Shown piece by piece: positions 25,213-37,260 of a DNA stretch of 64,000 bases. Location of the stretch: the NCBI GenBank assembly GCA_028015205.1, contig JAPWFG010000067.1:61001-125000 (forward strand). Reading direction: 5' to 3'. The notes under the pieces are model-generated. The model did not search any database. It was not told the origin of the DNA and worked only from the letters and a program-made list of their open reading frames with translations. Position 1 is the stretch's first letter. Every line of letters begins with the position of its first letter. Made by a program: the position numbers and the translations under genes. The DNA is from Mytilisepta virgata. Its lineage: Eukaryota > Mollusca > Bivalvia > Mytilida > Mytilidae.

Positions 25213-25307
25213 CATATCTTATAGTGTTAAGTTTAAGTAGAAAAACATAATAAAACATCTGTAATAACTTCATATATATCATTTAAGACGAATATCTCCT
25301 TTTGTCT

Positions 25308-28300
25308 ATGGAAGGGAATTACCGCCATAATGATAACGATATATTCTTGTTGTATTATTCATATTCTTATTCCTATTATTGTAATTGTCAGCTGTATTAT
25401 GATAAATCTTATTTTCTAATTTCATAAACATCTAATTTCTATTTTATATTATTAAATTTCTAAATTGTTACAGGCCGATTATTAATTTTTTATTGTAACT
25501 TTTCTACTTTCATGCCTAAATTTTTTAATTTTATTTTCCAAAATTGTACCTGTAAACTTTACACCTTCAAGCTTGTCAAACTCCTGAAATGATAAAAATC
25601 AAATATCCCGTTTCCATAAAAATACATGAATAAGATCTTAGAACTTAGACGAATAGCAATCAGCATATTGGAATTTAGAACTTAGAACTTAGAACTTAGA
25701 CGAATGCGAGTTAGCATAATTTAATGTCACATTATGACGATCAGTGGCGCTGTCGTCTGATGAATCTCCCCCATCACGTGACCTTGTTTACGTAGAACGA
25801 TATATGACGGTCCTAAAGAGGGGGTATGAGAAAGGACAACGTGAAATAAAACATCTTCGCTGAAACCTAATCACGAATAATAAGCAACGTTCTGAGGAAA
25901 AGAAAGGGGACATATACATTGTTTTAGATAATATTCACTTCTTAATTACACTGAATAATGATGGTACTAAATATTGATATAATTTACATATGTATTTCTA
26001 AAATTAACGTATATCAAAATTTTCCGTATCTTCAATACCGTAACACGTAAAATAAGGAATCACGGCCAATAAAAAGAACTGGAAACGCACAAAGACCGAA
26101 AACACGAGAAATAAAATGGGGGAAAACGCAGCACGATAAATAAAAAAGTTCAAACATGCTGTACGTTACCTCCCTCATAACTGGTGCGCTGCGGTTGACT
26201 GTTTACACAAGGTAAGTTTTAAAAGAAATATTGGATGGACACTGGTGGATTTAGAGAAGAGGAAAGGCCCGCCCCTTTTAAGCCGAGACCATATATAAAA
26301 TTATGTATAAAAGTCACATTAAATTATCCCGGGTCTCCTGTTGTCTTCGGGGTCTGTATACGATATTAACTGTGGGCAGGCCTACTCACAATAACTATCG
26401 TATTTTACAGGCCCTACGCTTTTTCACTAAAAATTGTCAGATGCCGTGTCCCAACGTTTCGAAAACCTAGATCTGACACTGATCACAGGGGCTCGTACCA
26501 ATATAGTCTTTCGATCGCCAATCATTACTGGTTGATACTGGGGAAAGGGGAGGGGGCTCTCCATAAAACTTTTCATATTGAATCCTTGAAGTCCTCAGTT
26601 GGTCCAGGGCGAAGCCGTTTTGGATATCCAAGATGTGAAGCCCCCGGAATTTCCTGGATTTTCTGAGATAAATTTTGACCAAAAAAAATGGGTGTGGGGG
26701 GGGGGGGGGATATGCCGCTTTGTTCGTCCGTCTGTCTGTCTGTCCCATTTCCAGATGATTATTCAAGTTTCCTTTGACCAATCCTTCTGATATTTGAACA
26801 CAATGTTACTTATAAAAAAACACAGGTCAATTTCTGTTATAAAAATGCTATGAGAAAACAGGGGTGAGGTTTAAATTTTGGGATCCTTGCTCCTCCCATA
26901 ATAGAACTTGACCTGTATTTTAATATAAGCCAGTAACGTTGTGTTCAAATATCAGAATGATTGGTTAAAGGAAACTTGAGTAATCATCTGGAAACGATTT
27001 GCTTTGGGTCAGACAGACAGACGGACGAACAAAGCGGCATATACTCCCACCCCACCCCCAATTTTTTGTCAGGGGGCATAAAACTTTTATTTTTATGCTA
27101 AAATTTATCTCAGAAAATCCAGGAAATTCCGGGGGCTTCACATCACCCACTGAGGACTTCAAGGATTCAATATGAAAAGTTTTATGAAAAGCCTCCCCCT
27201 TCCCTCGTATCAACCAGTAATGATTGGTGATCGAAAGACTATATTGATACGAGCCCTGTGATCAGTGTCGGATCCGGGTCACGGCATCTGACAATTCTTT
27301 AGTGAAAAAGCATAGGGCCTGTAAAATACGATAGTTATTGTGAGTAGGCCTACCCACAATAAATATCGTATACAGGCCCCGAAGACAACAGGAGACCCGG
27401 GATAATTTTATGGGACTTTTATACATAATATATGGTCTCGGCTAAAAAGGGGCGGGCCCTTCCACTTCTCTAAATCCACCAGTGTCCATCCAATATTTCT
27501 TTTAAAACTTACTGGGTAAACAGTGAACCACAGCCGTAAATCTGACGGCCCCAGAGTTATGAGGGAGGTAACGTACAGCGTGTTTATCGTGCTGCGTTTT
27601 CCCCATTTCATTTCTCGTGTTTTCGATCTTTGGGCGTTTCCAGTTCTTTTTATTGCCCGCGATTCGTTATTTTACGTGTTACGGTATTGAAGATACGGGA
27701 AATTCTGATATAGGCTAATCAGTTCCATCAATATTCAATTTAATAAAGAAGTGAATATTAAAAAAAAAATTGTATATGTCCGTTTTCTTTTCCTTAGAAC
27801 GTTGCTTATTATTCGTGATTCGATTTCAGCGAAAATGTTTTTATTTCACGTTGTTCGTTCTCATACCCCCTCTTTAAGACCCTCAGCTATCGTTCTAGTT
27901 GTCGTAAACAAGGTCACATGATGAGGGAGATTCATTGTACAGACGACAGCGCCACTGATCGTCATAATGTGACATTAAATTATGCCAACTCAATTATGCT
28001 AACTCGCATTCGTCTAAATTCCAATTCGTAAGTTCTAAATTCCAATATGCTGATTGCTATTCGTCTAAGTTCTAAGTTCTAAATTCTAATTCGTGTATTT
28101 TTTATGGAAACGGGATATTTGATCTTTTTCATTTCAGGATTTGACAAGCTTGAGGTTGTAAAGTTTAAAAGTATAATTTTGGAAAATAAAATTTAAAAAT
28201 TTATGCATGAAAGTAGAAAAGTTACAATAAAAAATTAATAATCGGCCTGTAACAATTTAGAAATTTAATAATATAAAATAGAAATTAGATGTTTATGAAA

Positions 28301-28413
28301 TTAGAAAATAAGATTTATCATAATACAGCTGACAATTACAATAATAGGAATAAGAATAGTAATAATACAACAAGAATATATCGTTATCATTATGGCGGTA
28401 ATTCCCTTCCATA
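25308..28413. repeat. 3.1 kb palindrome, arms of about 1.5 kb, 57-bp spacer
   Basis: The left arm 25308-26840 and right arm 26898-28413 are inverted copies for their whole length, with small differences. Examples: GGAAGGGAATTACCGCCATA on the left against TATGGCGGTAATTCCCTTCC on the right, and AAAGGCCCGCCCCTTTTAAG against AAAAAGGGGCGGGCCCTTCC. Each arm carries short tandem AACTTAGAACTTAGA-type units and a C/G run. The open frames in it are mirror images of each other and look non-coding. Its origin (inverted duplication or giant foldback element) is unknown. Confidence 0.88.
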
Positions 28414-28778
28414 TTTGTCTACCAAATTAAAGTAATTTATAGAAAAATTAAAAAAGAACATGACAATTAACGTAATTTCCATTGTATATTTCAGAAATAA
28501 TGAAGAAAGTGGTACAGAAGGATAAAGATGCAATCTACTCAAGTTGGGTCTACATACAACAGTGTACCTACTGGTGAAAATTTTTCCTAGTCGAAAAACC
28601 ATGTATTGAAATTGTATTTCCCGAATTTAGTATAAAAATAATTATGTTGTGAATCAGAAAAGCAACGTTCAGCATTCTTCAATTGTGTCTAATCTGTAAT
28701 GTTTTAAATCATCATATTTCTTTTAAACATTTTAACTATATAACTGTCTGGATAGTATTACCACTTATATTACCGAAG

Positions 28779-29347
28779 CAACAAGGCGACTGAGATTGTA
28801 TATTCCATAAGATCAACGCAATAGGACGACTGAGATTGGATATTCCATAAAATCAAAGCAACAAGACGACGGAGACTGGATATTTCATAAGTTCAAAGCA
28901 ACAAAACGAGACTGAGATTGGATATTCCATAAGATCAAAGCACCAAGACGACTGATATCGGATATTCCATAAGATCAAAGCAACAATTAAGACGACTGAG
29001 ATTGGATTTTCCATAAGATCAAAGCAACAAGACGACTGAGATTGGATTTTCCATAAGATCAAAGCAACTAGACGACGGAGATTGGATATTCCATAAGATC
29101 AAAGCAACAAAACGAGACTGAGATTGGATATTCCATAAGAACAAAGCACCAAGACGACTGATATTGGATATTCCATAAGATCAAAGCAACAATTAAGACG
29201 ACTGAGATTGGATTTTCCATAAGATCAAAGCAACAAGACGACTGAGGTTGGATATTCCATAAGATCGAAGCAAAAGACGATGAGATTGGATATTCCACAA
29301 GATCAAAGCAACAAGGAGACTGGGATTGGATATTCCATAAGATCAAA
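28779..29347 (+). repeat. Minisatellite, 40-bp unit, about 14 copies
   Basis: Unit phrases are AGATCAAAGCAACAAGACGA and CTGAGATTGGATATTCCATA. A five-unit block starting near 28907 recurs near 29110, showing a second-level repeat of about 200 bases. Minus-strand open frames here are repeat artefacts. Confidence 0.9.
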
Positions 29348-30224
29348 ATCCAAAGTCAAGGATACTTGGTGATAATAGGGGCCCATTTCATCCCTGCGAA
29401 TTTTAAAAAAGTATATCTCAGAATTTCTTTTCCGCAAATTGTTTTTTCTCGTAGTAACATTTATTAACGCCGCGAATCACTCAGGCAAAAAAAAAAAAAA
29501 ATACATCTGATCAGTTTTCAGTCATATTCCAAGTATATATTTCTATACAATGTACATTGCCTGAACTCAGTTCACAGGAAACATATAAATACATACGGAA
29601 ACTGACCGAGAGAACAAAATCTATCATTTAAGATGGATATTCTGACAGAAAAGTTACTGAACGTTTAAGTCGGTAACGACAATTATAGATGCGGCACAGA
29701 CAAAACCTGTAAAGCGGATTTTATGGGTGTCACCCCGAGTTTCATCGATGTCAGTATATATTCCGCTCAAAATCCTACTTCCACCCCATAAACATCTTCT
29801 CTGCCATGTGTACATTTTGATTTTATTGAAACTTGACCTTTTTGCGATCATTCAAGACTTTTTTATTTTAATAAAGATCCAAACATCAGGTTATTACAAT
29901 ATCTCACATAAAATGTAAACCTTTAATATAAATTAACATAATTAAATATAATGTCACAAAAAACAGAAGAAGCTAGTGTAACAATACAATGAACATAGTA
30001 GTAAAGTATTTTAAAAAAGGTTTTAAAAATAATTTTACAAAAGTTTGTAAGTTTTTAAATATCTGACAAATTTTGAAACTTCTATTTTACTACAGGAATC
30101 TACCAGTGACATGACAGTACAGACATTAGAAGTAACAACGAAAGAAATTGCCGAATTATTGGACACAAGCATATGTAAATATATTTAGAGTTACTTCCCT
30201 TCTCAATCAAATACTTCCGATGAA

Positions 30225-30370
30225 CAAGTGCGCGCTTAGCAACCAATCAAATGGCAGTATTTTTTAGCACACGAAGCACGGTAATAATGATCAAAGATAA
30301 ACACCTACAGTGAATTATCACAGTGGTGTTTGTAACAAGTTTGGTATGGCCTTATTACTTTCAGTAAAAG
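30225..30370 (+). promoter_or_regulatory. Candidate promoter and first non-coding exon of the ANKAR-like gene
   Basis: A CCAAT box (30243-30247) sits directly after TAGCAAC (30237-30243), the conserved half of an RFX X-box. About 120 bases on, AAAAG|GTAAGC at 30370 is a near-perfect splice donor with no ORF attached, as expected of a 5' UTR exon that joins the acceptor at 38635. The link to ANKAR is inference: it is the only strong orphan donor I noticed in the right orientation. RFX control would suit a ciliary gene, but that role is not established here. Confidence 0.27.
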
Positions 30371-30890
30371 GTAAGCGAAACTAAAATTTGATTTGGTTCA
30401 TCAGGTTGGAGAAAGCTGTTATAAACACATGAAGCAATAAAATGACAGAATCAACGGCCCCCTTTGGCTTTAATGCATCGTTTCATGACCATGAGTATAC
30501 ACAAAGTTGACAAATCCGTAAAATTCAAGCAAAAGTAAAAGAGAAACTTAGACATAAAAAAAAAGAATGATTTTCAATAAATAAGTGGTTAGAGTTAAGA
30601 CCATATTAAATCAGTGAGGTTGACATTTTCACTGTTCAGTATTGTGTATTTGTTAATCTTTTTTGTCACAAACTTTATGTTTAATGTACAAGTCAGACGA
30701 GTTTAACTGCACCTCAACAACATGTGTTAATGTGCTAATGAATTGAGCACAGCTACAAGTACTATAACCAGCACTCCCTTCTACTGATATTTGAGAGTCA
30801 ACTTTGAACAAAGTGACCACACTTCAGAACAGTAATGTTTCATTATTTTCCAATTTGATGTCAAACATTTTGAGATTTGTATGTTTTTTT

Positions 30891-31589
30891 TATGCCACAT
30901 ATGTGGTAAGGCCATATTTACCTTCTGTACGTCCGGTTTGGTTAAGTTTTTGTGTTTAGGCCCATTTCTCAGAAACCCACTGAGAATACCATGAATACAT
31001 CAGTGATACATGTATGATTACGATCCCATTATAACACAGAAAGGTTCACGAACAGCTGGGTCACTTTGACCTACATGTAACACATGAGTGACTCTTATAA
31101 CGTTATGCATTTAATTTCATATCCCAGGAATCCATGGTTTTATATCAATGATACTTGATCTCTGTAATCCTATTTTATAATGGAATTCTCCAACAATGGG
31201 TCATTATGACCTATATTTCATGCTTGAGGGACTTGGTTAAATTTGCATTTACGTTCGTTTCTCAGAAACCTATCAACAATATTACACCATTTCATTCATC
31301 TTATATTGTACAACGAATATTAGCAACATTTGAGTTACCAATTAGATTTTATGCTTTGGGGACTTTGGTTAAATTTTTGGGTAAAACTTCCATTTCAACC
31401 CCCATTCATGTATAATCATTGTTTATTCCGTCATTTGAGGGGGGATACCAAGAAATGTAAGCAGGAAAAAATGTGAAACTTTCATATATCTAAAATATTT
31501 CTCAAAATTTTTTCCCATCATAAATAAATAGATGGTAATTCTAAGTTCAGGAGGATGGAACATCCATGTCTTATAGACACAGGCTCTAG
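30891..31589 (+). mobile_element. Helentron-like element, TATGCCACATATGTGG family
   Basis: Starts with a TATGCCACATATGTGG hairpin inside a T run, has CTGTACGTCCGG and repeated AATTTCATATCCC or GGTTAAATTT phrases, and ends with TGTCTTATAGACA (hairpin) and CAGGCTCTAG followed by TTTTTA. Its interior does not match the AGCTCACC family, but its end structure does. Confidence 0.45.
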
Positions 31590-32327
31590 TTTTTATTGCA
31601 ATAGATAATTATCTCCCCGTAACATTTCTGTTTTAGAATAATACATGTTGTACAACATAAATGAAAGAGCAGTCATACTAAGATACATATAAATATATGT
31701 GATTTATGAGGACAGGCTTGTTAAGGGACTAATTCTTTTAATTTTTACAAGACTAGTTTTATAGTACAAAAAATAAACTGGATTTGTATTGTAAAATTTT
31801 CTGTTTCTTGTTCATGATTATGATAATAGATTTTTTTAATGTTTTTAGACATGTATTAGTAGTCTATCCATATTTCATTAACCTGATAAAAGGGGGAGAC
31901 AACTTTTATGAAAGCTAGCAAGACAGGAAGATTTGTATTTTATTATGTTTTTTTAAAAAGAAATATCATTCCCTTAAGGTTGGATGTTATGTCAAGAGTT
32001 ATCGGTCTTGACGCTATCAAAGCATACTGTGAATTGCTTGATTTTTTAGAATTTGATACATTGGTTGTATAAACAGAGGTTTATCAAGGAGTTATGAGTT
32101 TATTATATGAAAAAAAATGTTATTACTAATTCGATTTATCATCCTTTTTATTTTCCAATATTATACATTCATATAAAGAGATCTAATTTGAATAATTGTA
32201 ACAAACATCCATGTAATGTATCCAGAAAAAGCTGATGATAAAATAAGTCTACATTTCCAGATAAAGATATGGCCCTAAAACAAAGCAAAAATTAAATAAA
32301 GTTAAATCAGGAAAATATGTAAGAAAA

Positions 32328-32739
32328 CTAGAGGCTCTCAAGAGCCTGTATCGCTCACCTGGATTTAACTTTTCACCTTGAGCAGGACTAAAAATGTAAG
32401 ATTTTTAAATGAGTTTTCCCATAGGATCCTATATTTAACTAAGTTTGGCCATGGCAGACATCTTGGTTGACATCATTCTGAAAGAGGACCATCTAAGGAC
32501 CAATGCTGCCAAGTTTAGTTTCAGTGGGCTCAGTAGTTTCAGATGAAAAGATTTTTGAGTGAATTTCCCATAGGCAGAGTTAAACTAAGTGTGGCTCTGG
32601 CAGCCATCTTGGTTCACAGTCAACGGAATCCAAAATATTTCTGTAAGAGGACCTAAGGACCATTGCTGCCAAGTCTGGTTCCAATATGTCAAGTGGTTTC
32701 AGACAAGAAGATTTTTCCATGAATTTTCCCATAGGGCCC
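32328..32739 (-). mobile_element. AGCTCACC-family 3' half, inverted
   Basis: Begins with the reversed 3' terminus (CTAGAGGCTCTCAAGAGCCT, GTATCGCTCACCTGGATT) and continues through two or three reversed cores until it stops abruptly at CATAGGGCCC, where the reverse-transcriptase fragment begins. Confidence 0.65.
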
Positions 32740-32880
32740 GCTTCATATTTGGATTTGTTTCTTGAAAATTACAATGAGGGACATTTGAAGACAAAATTTT
32801 ATGACAAATGTAATGACTTCAACTTTCCTATTGTTAATTTTCCATTCTTGAGTAGTAATATACCAGCAGCCTGCATATAG
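32740..32880 (+). pseudogene. Reverse-transcriptase C-terminal fragment
   Basis: In frame from SYLDLFLE through KFYDKCNDFNFPIVNFPFL to SNIPA, then a stop. This block (YLDL, TKLYDKRDDF, FPIVNFPF, SNIP) is what follows the catalytic YIDD region in a reverse-transcriptase family that is very common as fragments in invertebrate genomes. Only about 45 codons survive, with no catalytic motif, so it is inactive. It is fused to repeat sequence at 32739. Confidence 0.6.
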
Positions 32881-32930
32881 CATCTATGTTTCTTAGCTTA
32901 TCCAATTTTCAAGGGGTGAACATACATGTA

Positions 32931-33820
32931 TAGGGCCCAATGGGAAAATTCATTGAAAAATCTTCTTGTCTGAAATCACTTGACCAATTGGAACCAGAGC
33001 TGGCAGCAATGGTCCTTAGGAGGTCCTCTTTCAGAAATGTGTTGGATTTCGTGGACTGTGAACCAAGATGGCCACCACAGCCGAACTTAGTTTAACATAA
33101 GACTCTATGGGAAATTCACTCAAAAATCTTCCTGTCTGAAACCACTCTGCCAATTTGAAATATAATTGATAGTATTGGTCCTTAGATAGTCCTCTATCAG
33201 AAATGTGTCCGATGACCCAGATGTCAAACAAGATGGCCACGACAGCCAAATTAGTTTAACAGGACCCTATTGGAAATTCACTCAAAAATTTTCCTGTCTG
33301 AAACCACTAAGCCAATATAAAATATATTTGGTAGTATTGGTCCTTAGATAGTCCTCTATCAGAAATGTGTCCGATGACCCAGATGTCAAGCAAGATGGCC
33401 ACCACAACAGAACTTAGTTGAACATATAGGGCCCTATAGGAAAATTCATTGAAAAATCTTCTTGTCTGAAATCACTTGACCAATTAGAACCAGACTTATC
33501 AGCAATGGCCCCTAGGAGGTCCTCTTTCAGAAATGTCTGATTTCATGGACTGCGAACAAAGATGGCCGCTACAGCCGAACTTAGTTTAACATAGGACCCT
33601 ACGGGGAATTCTCTAAAATATCTTCTCGTCTGAAACTACTGAGCCAATTGGAACTAAAATTGGCAGCATTGGTCCTTAGATGGTTCTCTTTTAGAAATGT
33701 GTCAATTGACCTGGACTCTCAACCAAGATGGCTGCCACAGCCGAACTTAGTTTAACATAGAACCCTATAGAAAAACCAGCCAAATTGACTGCAACAATTA
33801 AATTTTTAGTCCTGCTCTAG
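32931..33820 (+). mobile_element. AGCTCACC-family 3' half, forward
   Basis: About five 165-base cores (CCAAGATGGCCACCACAGCC and variants), then AAATTTTTAGTCCTGCTCTAG. Compared with the copy ending at 3153, the stretch between CTGCTC and CTCTAG, which holds CAGGTGAGC and the hairpin, is deleted. With the inverted half at 32328 it forms a partial large inverted repeat; neither half has a 5' end. Confidence 0.6.
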
Positions 33821-34970
33821 TTCTTTATACCAGAGGATTCAGAAATACAAATGTACCGTAAGACTATTTTGTTAGTTTTTGGTCAAAATCTTTACATATT
33901 AAGCATTTCATTTCCTTGGTTGGACGGAAATGATTCTTAATACATTGGCCATTTTACATTATGTCTATGTAAATTTCCCGCCAAAATTTTTAATTTTTAA
34001 GGCCAAAATGCGAGAAAATAAGGATGGTGACCCCCATTTTTTATTTCATATTTCAATGAAGCTCAATATGAGCTACATTTATACAAAATATTTTGCAAAT
34101 ATAAATATGGTCAATTTGGTTTCGTCCCACCCTTAAGTAGAATATTGAAATAATGAGCCAATTCTGATACATTAAAGGAAAACGTGTCTGTTACTTGGGA
34201 AGTTCTTTTAATTTGGTTAATTTTTGCAAAATACAAAAAATTCCAGAAGAAAATTCAGTTTCATGTATATTCAGGAAATTTATTAATAATTGGCATTTGG
34301 AATACCTTAGCCTGACACTTGACTGAAAATAAATTTTAGAAAAATATACTGCCATTTCAGACTTTCAGCAGTCTGGGATAACTGTTCGCTGTGACTTTAA
34401 AACAAAGAAGAACAATAAAACATGCTATCTTTTCTTGGTGGGTGCATGTTATCTGGTTTATCCCGTGTTACCTGTTATGTCTCCATATTTCAGCTTTAGC
34501 TGTGCAGACAGAACCTTTGCAGTTGGGAGATAAATATTATAGGTGTCTTCTCACTTAGCCAACATTTTAATATAGGTATATATAATTGTAATGTTTTTAT
34601 AGTAATTAAGTATGGAATTTAACTAATTAAGGGGCCCATGCCATGGGGACTGTTTCAGGTAGCAAATTGTCATTAATAAATATGTTTTCTAATGTAAATA
34701 TACAAGAATTGTAATATATATTATTCTTTTATATTTAAAACAAGCACATGATATAATATGTTCTTTTAAGCACTACAATTCAAATATAAGAATATGATCT
34801 GTTTAGCACTAAATTTCAAATGCAGTCTACAATACCAAACAATGACATAATTTAACACATAAAATTAGCACTACATTTCAAATTCAATTATAACAATTTA
34901 AATCATTCCAGTCCAAATGCAGCAAGTGCGATGCACTGTCAGCAAAGTCTATTACATTGATATCAACCCG
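33821..34970. other. Intergenic, no feature seen
   Basis: AT-rich unique-looking sequence; short frames only, none convincing. Confidence 0.5.
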
Positions 34971-35312
34971 TCAAAATCTTCCTTTTAGCTCTTGGAGACG
35001 AATTTCTAGTTGTCGGTATTTTCTTTTTGTTGCCCTTTGTTTACCACCTGATGAAATCTGGATGATCTTTGCCTCATTTGCAGACTACATGCTGTGGAAC
35101 ATCTTGATGTCTAAGTTAATGTTCGGGTGGGCATGGCAACATAGTTTGTTGATTTTACTGTGCCACCCTTCAACATTGTTTGTTGTGCGAGAACCATCGT
35201 TGTCGTAGTGATTCCATGAGGCAAGTGGTAGACCTACCCACTGTTTGGTAACATAATCAACGAATTTAGTAACGGCATCACTGTGGTTATTTACCCAAAA
35301 TACAGGAGTATA
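34971..35312 (-). pseudogene. MULE-type transposase C-terminal fragment, dead
   Basis: The minus frame runs 114 codons with a single internal stop (TAG at 35087-35085). It reads YTPVFWVNNH, then TKQWVGLPLASWNHYDNDG, RTTNNVEGWHSKIN, AHPNINL and finally GGKQRATKRKYRQLEIRL. The RTNN-x-(V/L)EGWH signature followed by PHPN and a basic GGK...RRKY tail is what I know from the C-terminus of MULE/FLYWCH-type transposase-derived proteins in invertebrates. The upstream catalytic domain is missing. It could be a domesticated-gene remnant rather than a transposon. Confidence 0.65.
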
Positions 35313-35976
35313 CTCCTTTTGACCTTAAGTTTTATATTTGAATTCTGTTAAACAGACAGTAATATTATATACTTAGAACAATTATTGTCTTGTCATCTAA
35401 ATGGAAAATAGAAATTTAAATGGTAACAAAAAATACAACAATATTTTTCTTCATAAAAAATTTTAATTTGAAGAAGACAAGTGGCTTAAAATTTTTTACT
35501 CTTTTGACATAAAATTAAACTACAGGTAGGGAAAATCCCTTTTGTTTTGTAATTATACATGTTTTTGTGAATAAATTATAACAGGTTACATATTTGAGGT
35601 AATTCCATGGACCTTCGTTAACTTATTTCAGATTTGTAAGGTTTAAATGAAAGTCTGGATTTGAAAACAGCTGATTAAACTTAACAAATGCTCAGTAATA
35701 CTTTCTTAGTTAAAGCTTTGTTTAACAAAGAGTATACATAAAAGATTTCTGAATTGATTTGAGATTATATATTTACATTTTTAAATATTGTTCTTTACAA
35801 AGCTAAGGGCAAATGTTGAAAGACATTCATTTAACTTTTATCATTTATGAAAATTTCAGTCACTGTAAAAACATTGCATTAAACAAAATAAGGAAGATAT
35901 AGGAAATATGATTACACAAAATTCTAGGAACATTTTAAACTCCTTGATTTAGTTAATTTTAACTATGTGGTTTTTT

Positions 35977-37260
35977 AGCTCACCTGGCCATAGGCCATGT
36001 GAGCTATTGCCATCACTTGGCGTCAGTCGTTGTCGTCTGTCGTCGTCGTCGTCGTCTGTAAACTTTTTCAAATGTTAACTCGTCCTAAACTACTGGACCG
36101 ACTTCAACCTAACTTTGCAGAATTGTTCTTTAGGGCATCTGGAAAATTTCTATCGTTTAAAATTTTTGAAATGTCGAAAAACATGGCTGTCATTACTATA
36201 AATAGAACATAGGGGTAAATTGCTGTTTTTTTGCTAATAACTCAAAAACCGTTACAGATATCGAAAATCTGACATGGGGTAAAATTGATCAGCATGACAA
36301 GATCTACCTACCCTGAAATTTTGAAGGAAATTCCAAAACCCATTTAGGAGTTATTGCCCTTTTTTCACATTTTTGACTTTTTTTATGTTATTATTTCAAA
36401 AATCTTCTTCTCTGAAACTACTATTCAAAATCATATGAAACTTGGTAAGATTGTTGCTTAGGGTACCCTGCATAGAACTGATGTGGGGATTTTTGATTCG
36501 TCGAAAAACATGGCCTCTGTTACTAAAAATAGAACATAGGGGTAAATTGCTGTTTTTTGCTAATAACTCAAAAACCGTTACAGATATCGAAAATCTGACA
36601 TGGGGTAAATTTGATCAGCATGACAAGATCTACCTACCCTGAAATTTTGAAGGAAATTCCAAAACCCATTTAGGAGTTATTGTCCTTTTTTCGTCAAATT
36701 TTTAAAATTTAACATTTTTCGTCATTTATCTCCAAAACTATTTGAGATAGAAGTGAAATGTAAATTTGAAAAATGTTTGCCATGTTGAGATCTACATACC
36801 CTGAAATTTTAAAGGAAATCCCAAAACCCATTTAGGAGTTATTGCCCTTTTTTGTCAAATTTTTAAAATTTTAACATTTTTGCATTTATCTCCAAAACTA
36901 TTTGAGATAGAAGTGAAATGTAAATTGAAAAATGTTTGCCATGTTGAGATCTACCTACCCTGAAATTTTGAAGGGAATCCCAAATTCTATTTAGGAGTTA
37001 TTGGTTTGTGTAATTTGAGGTCGGGTTCTGTTACATTTATTTATGGTTCACCCTTATTCCTGGTCAATTTTGTCAACTTCCTGCCAGGACTACCACCATC
37101 AGGGAACATATTTTAACATTAAACCTTATGAAAAATAAATCTTCAACAAATTTTCCCTAAACAATTGAACCAATTGTAACAAACTTGGTCAAATAGTTGA
37201 TTAATTGTCCAATGAAAACCAGACTCCAGGTGAGCGATACAGGCTCTGCTGAGCCTCTTG
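35977..37260 (+). mobile_element. AGCTCACC-family element, alternative interior
   Basis: AGCTCACCTGGCCATAGGCC / ATGTGAGCT hairpin, a CGTCGTC microsatellite, then an interior with TTTAGGAGTTATTGCCCTTT and ACAAGATCTACCTACCCTGA instead of the 165-base cores. It ends CCAGGTGAGCGATACAGGCT and CTCTTG. The interior has two tandem blocks (near 36080 and 36400) and is the same type as 47898-49943. Confidence 0.7.

Noticed and set aside
26467..27213. Mirror-image frames of 82-104 codons with proline runs
   Set aside because: They arise from the two arms of the 3.1 kb palindrome and the C/G runs in them; not protein-like.
28853..29346. Minus-strand frames repeating LMENPISVV and similar
   Set aside because: They are products of the 40-bp minisatellite, with no start context, splice sites or conservation.
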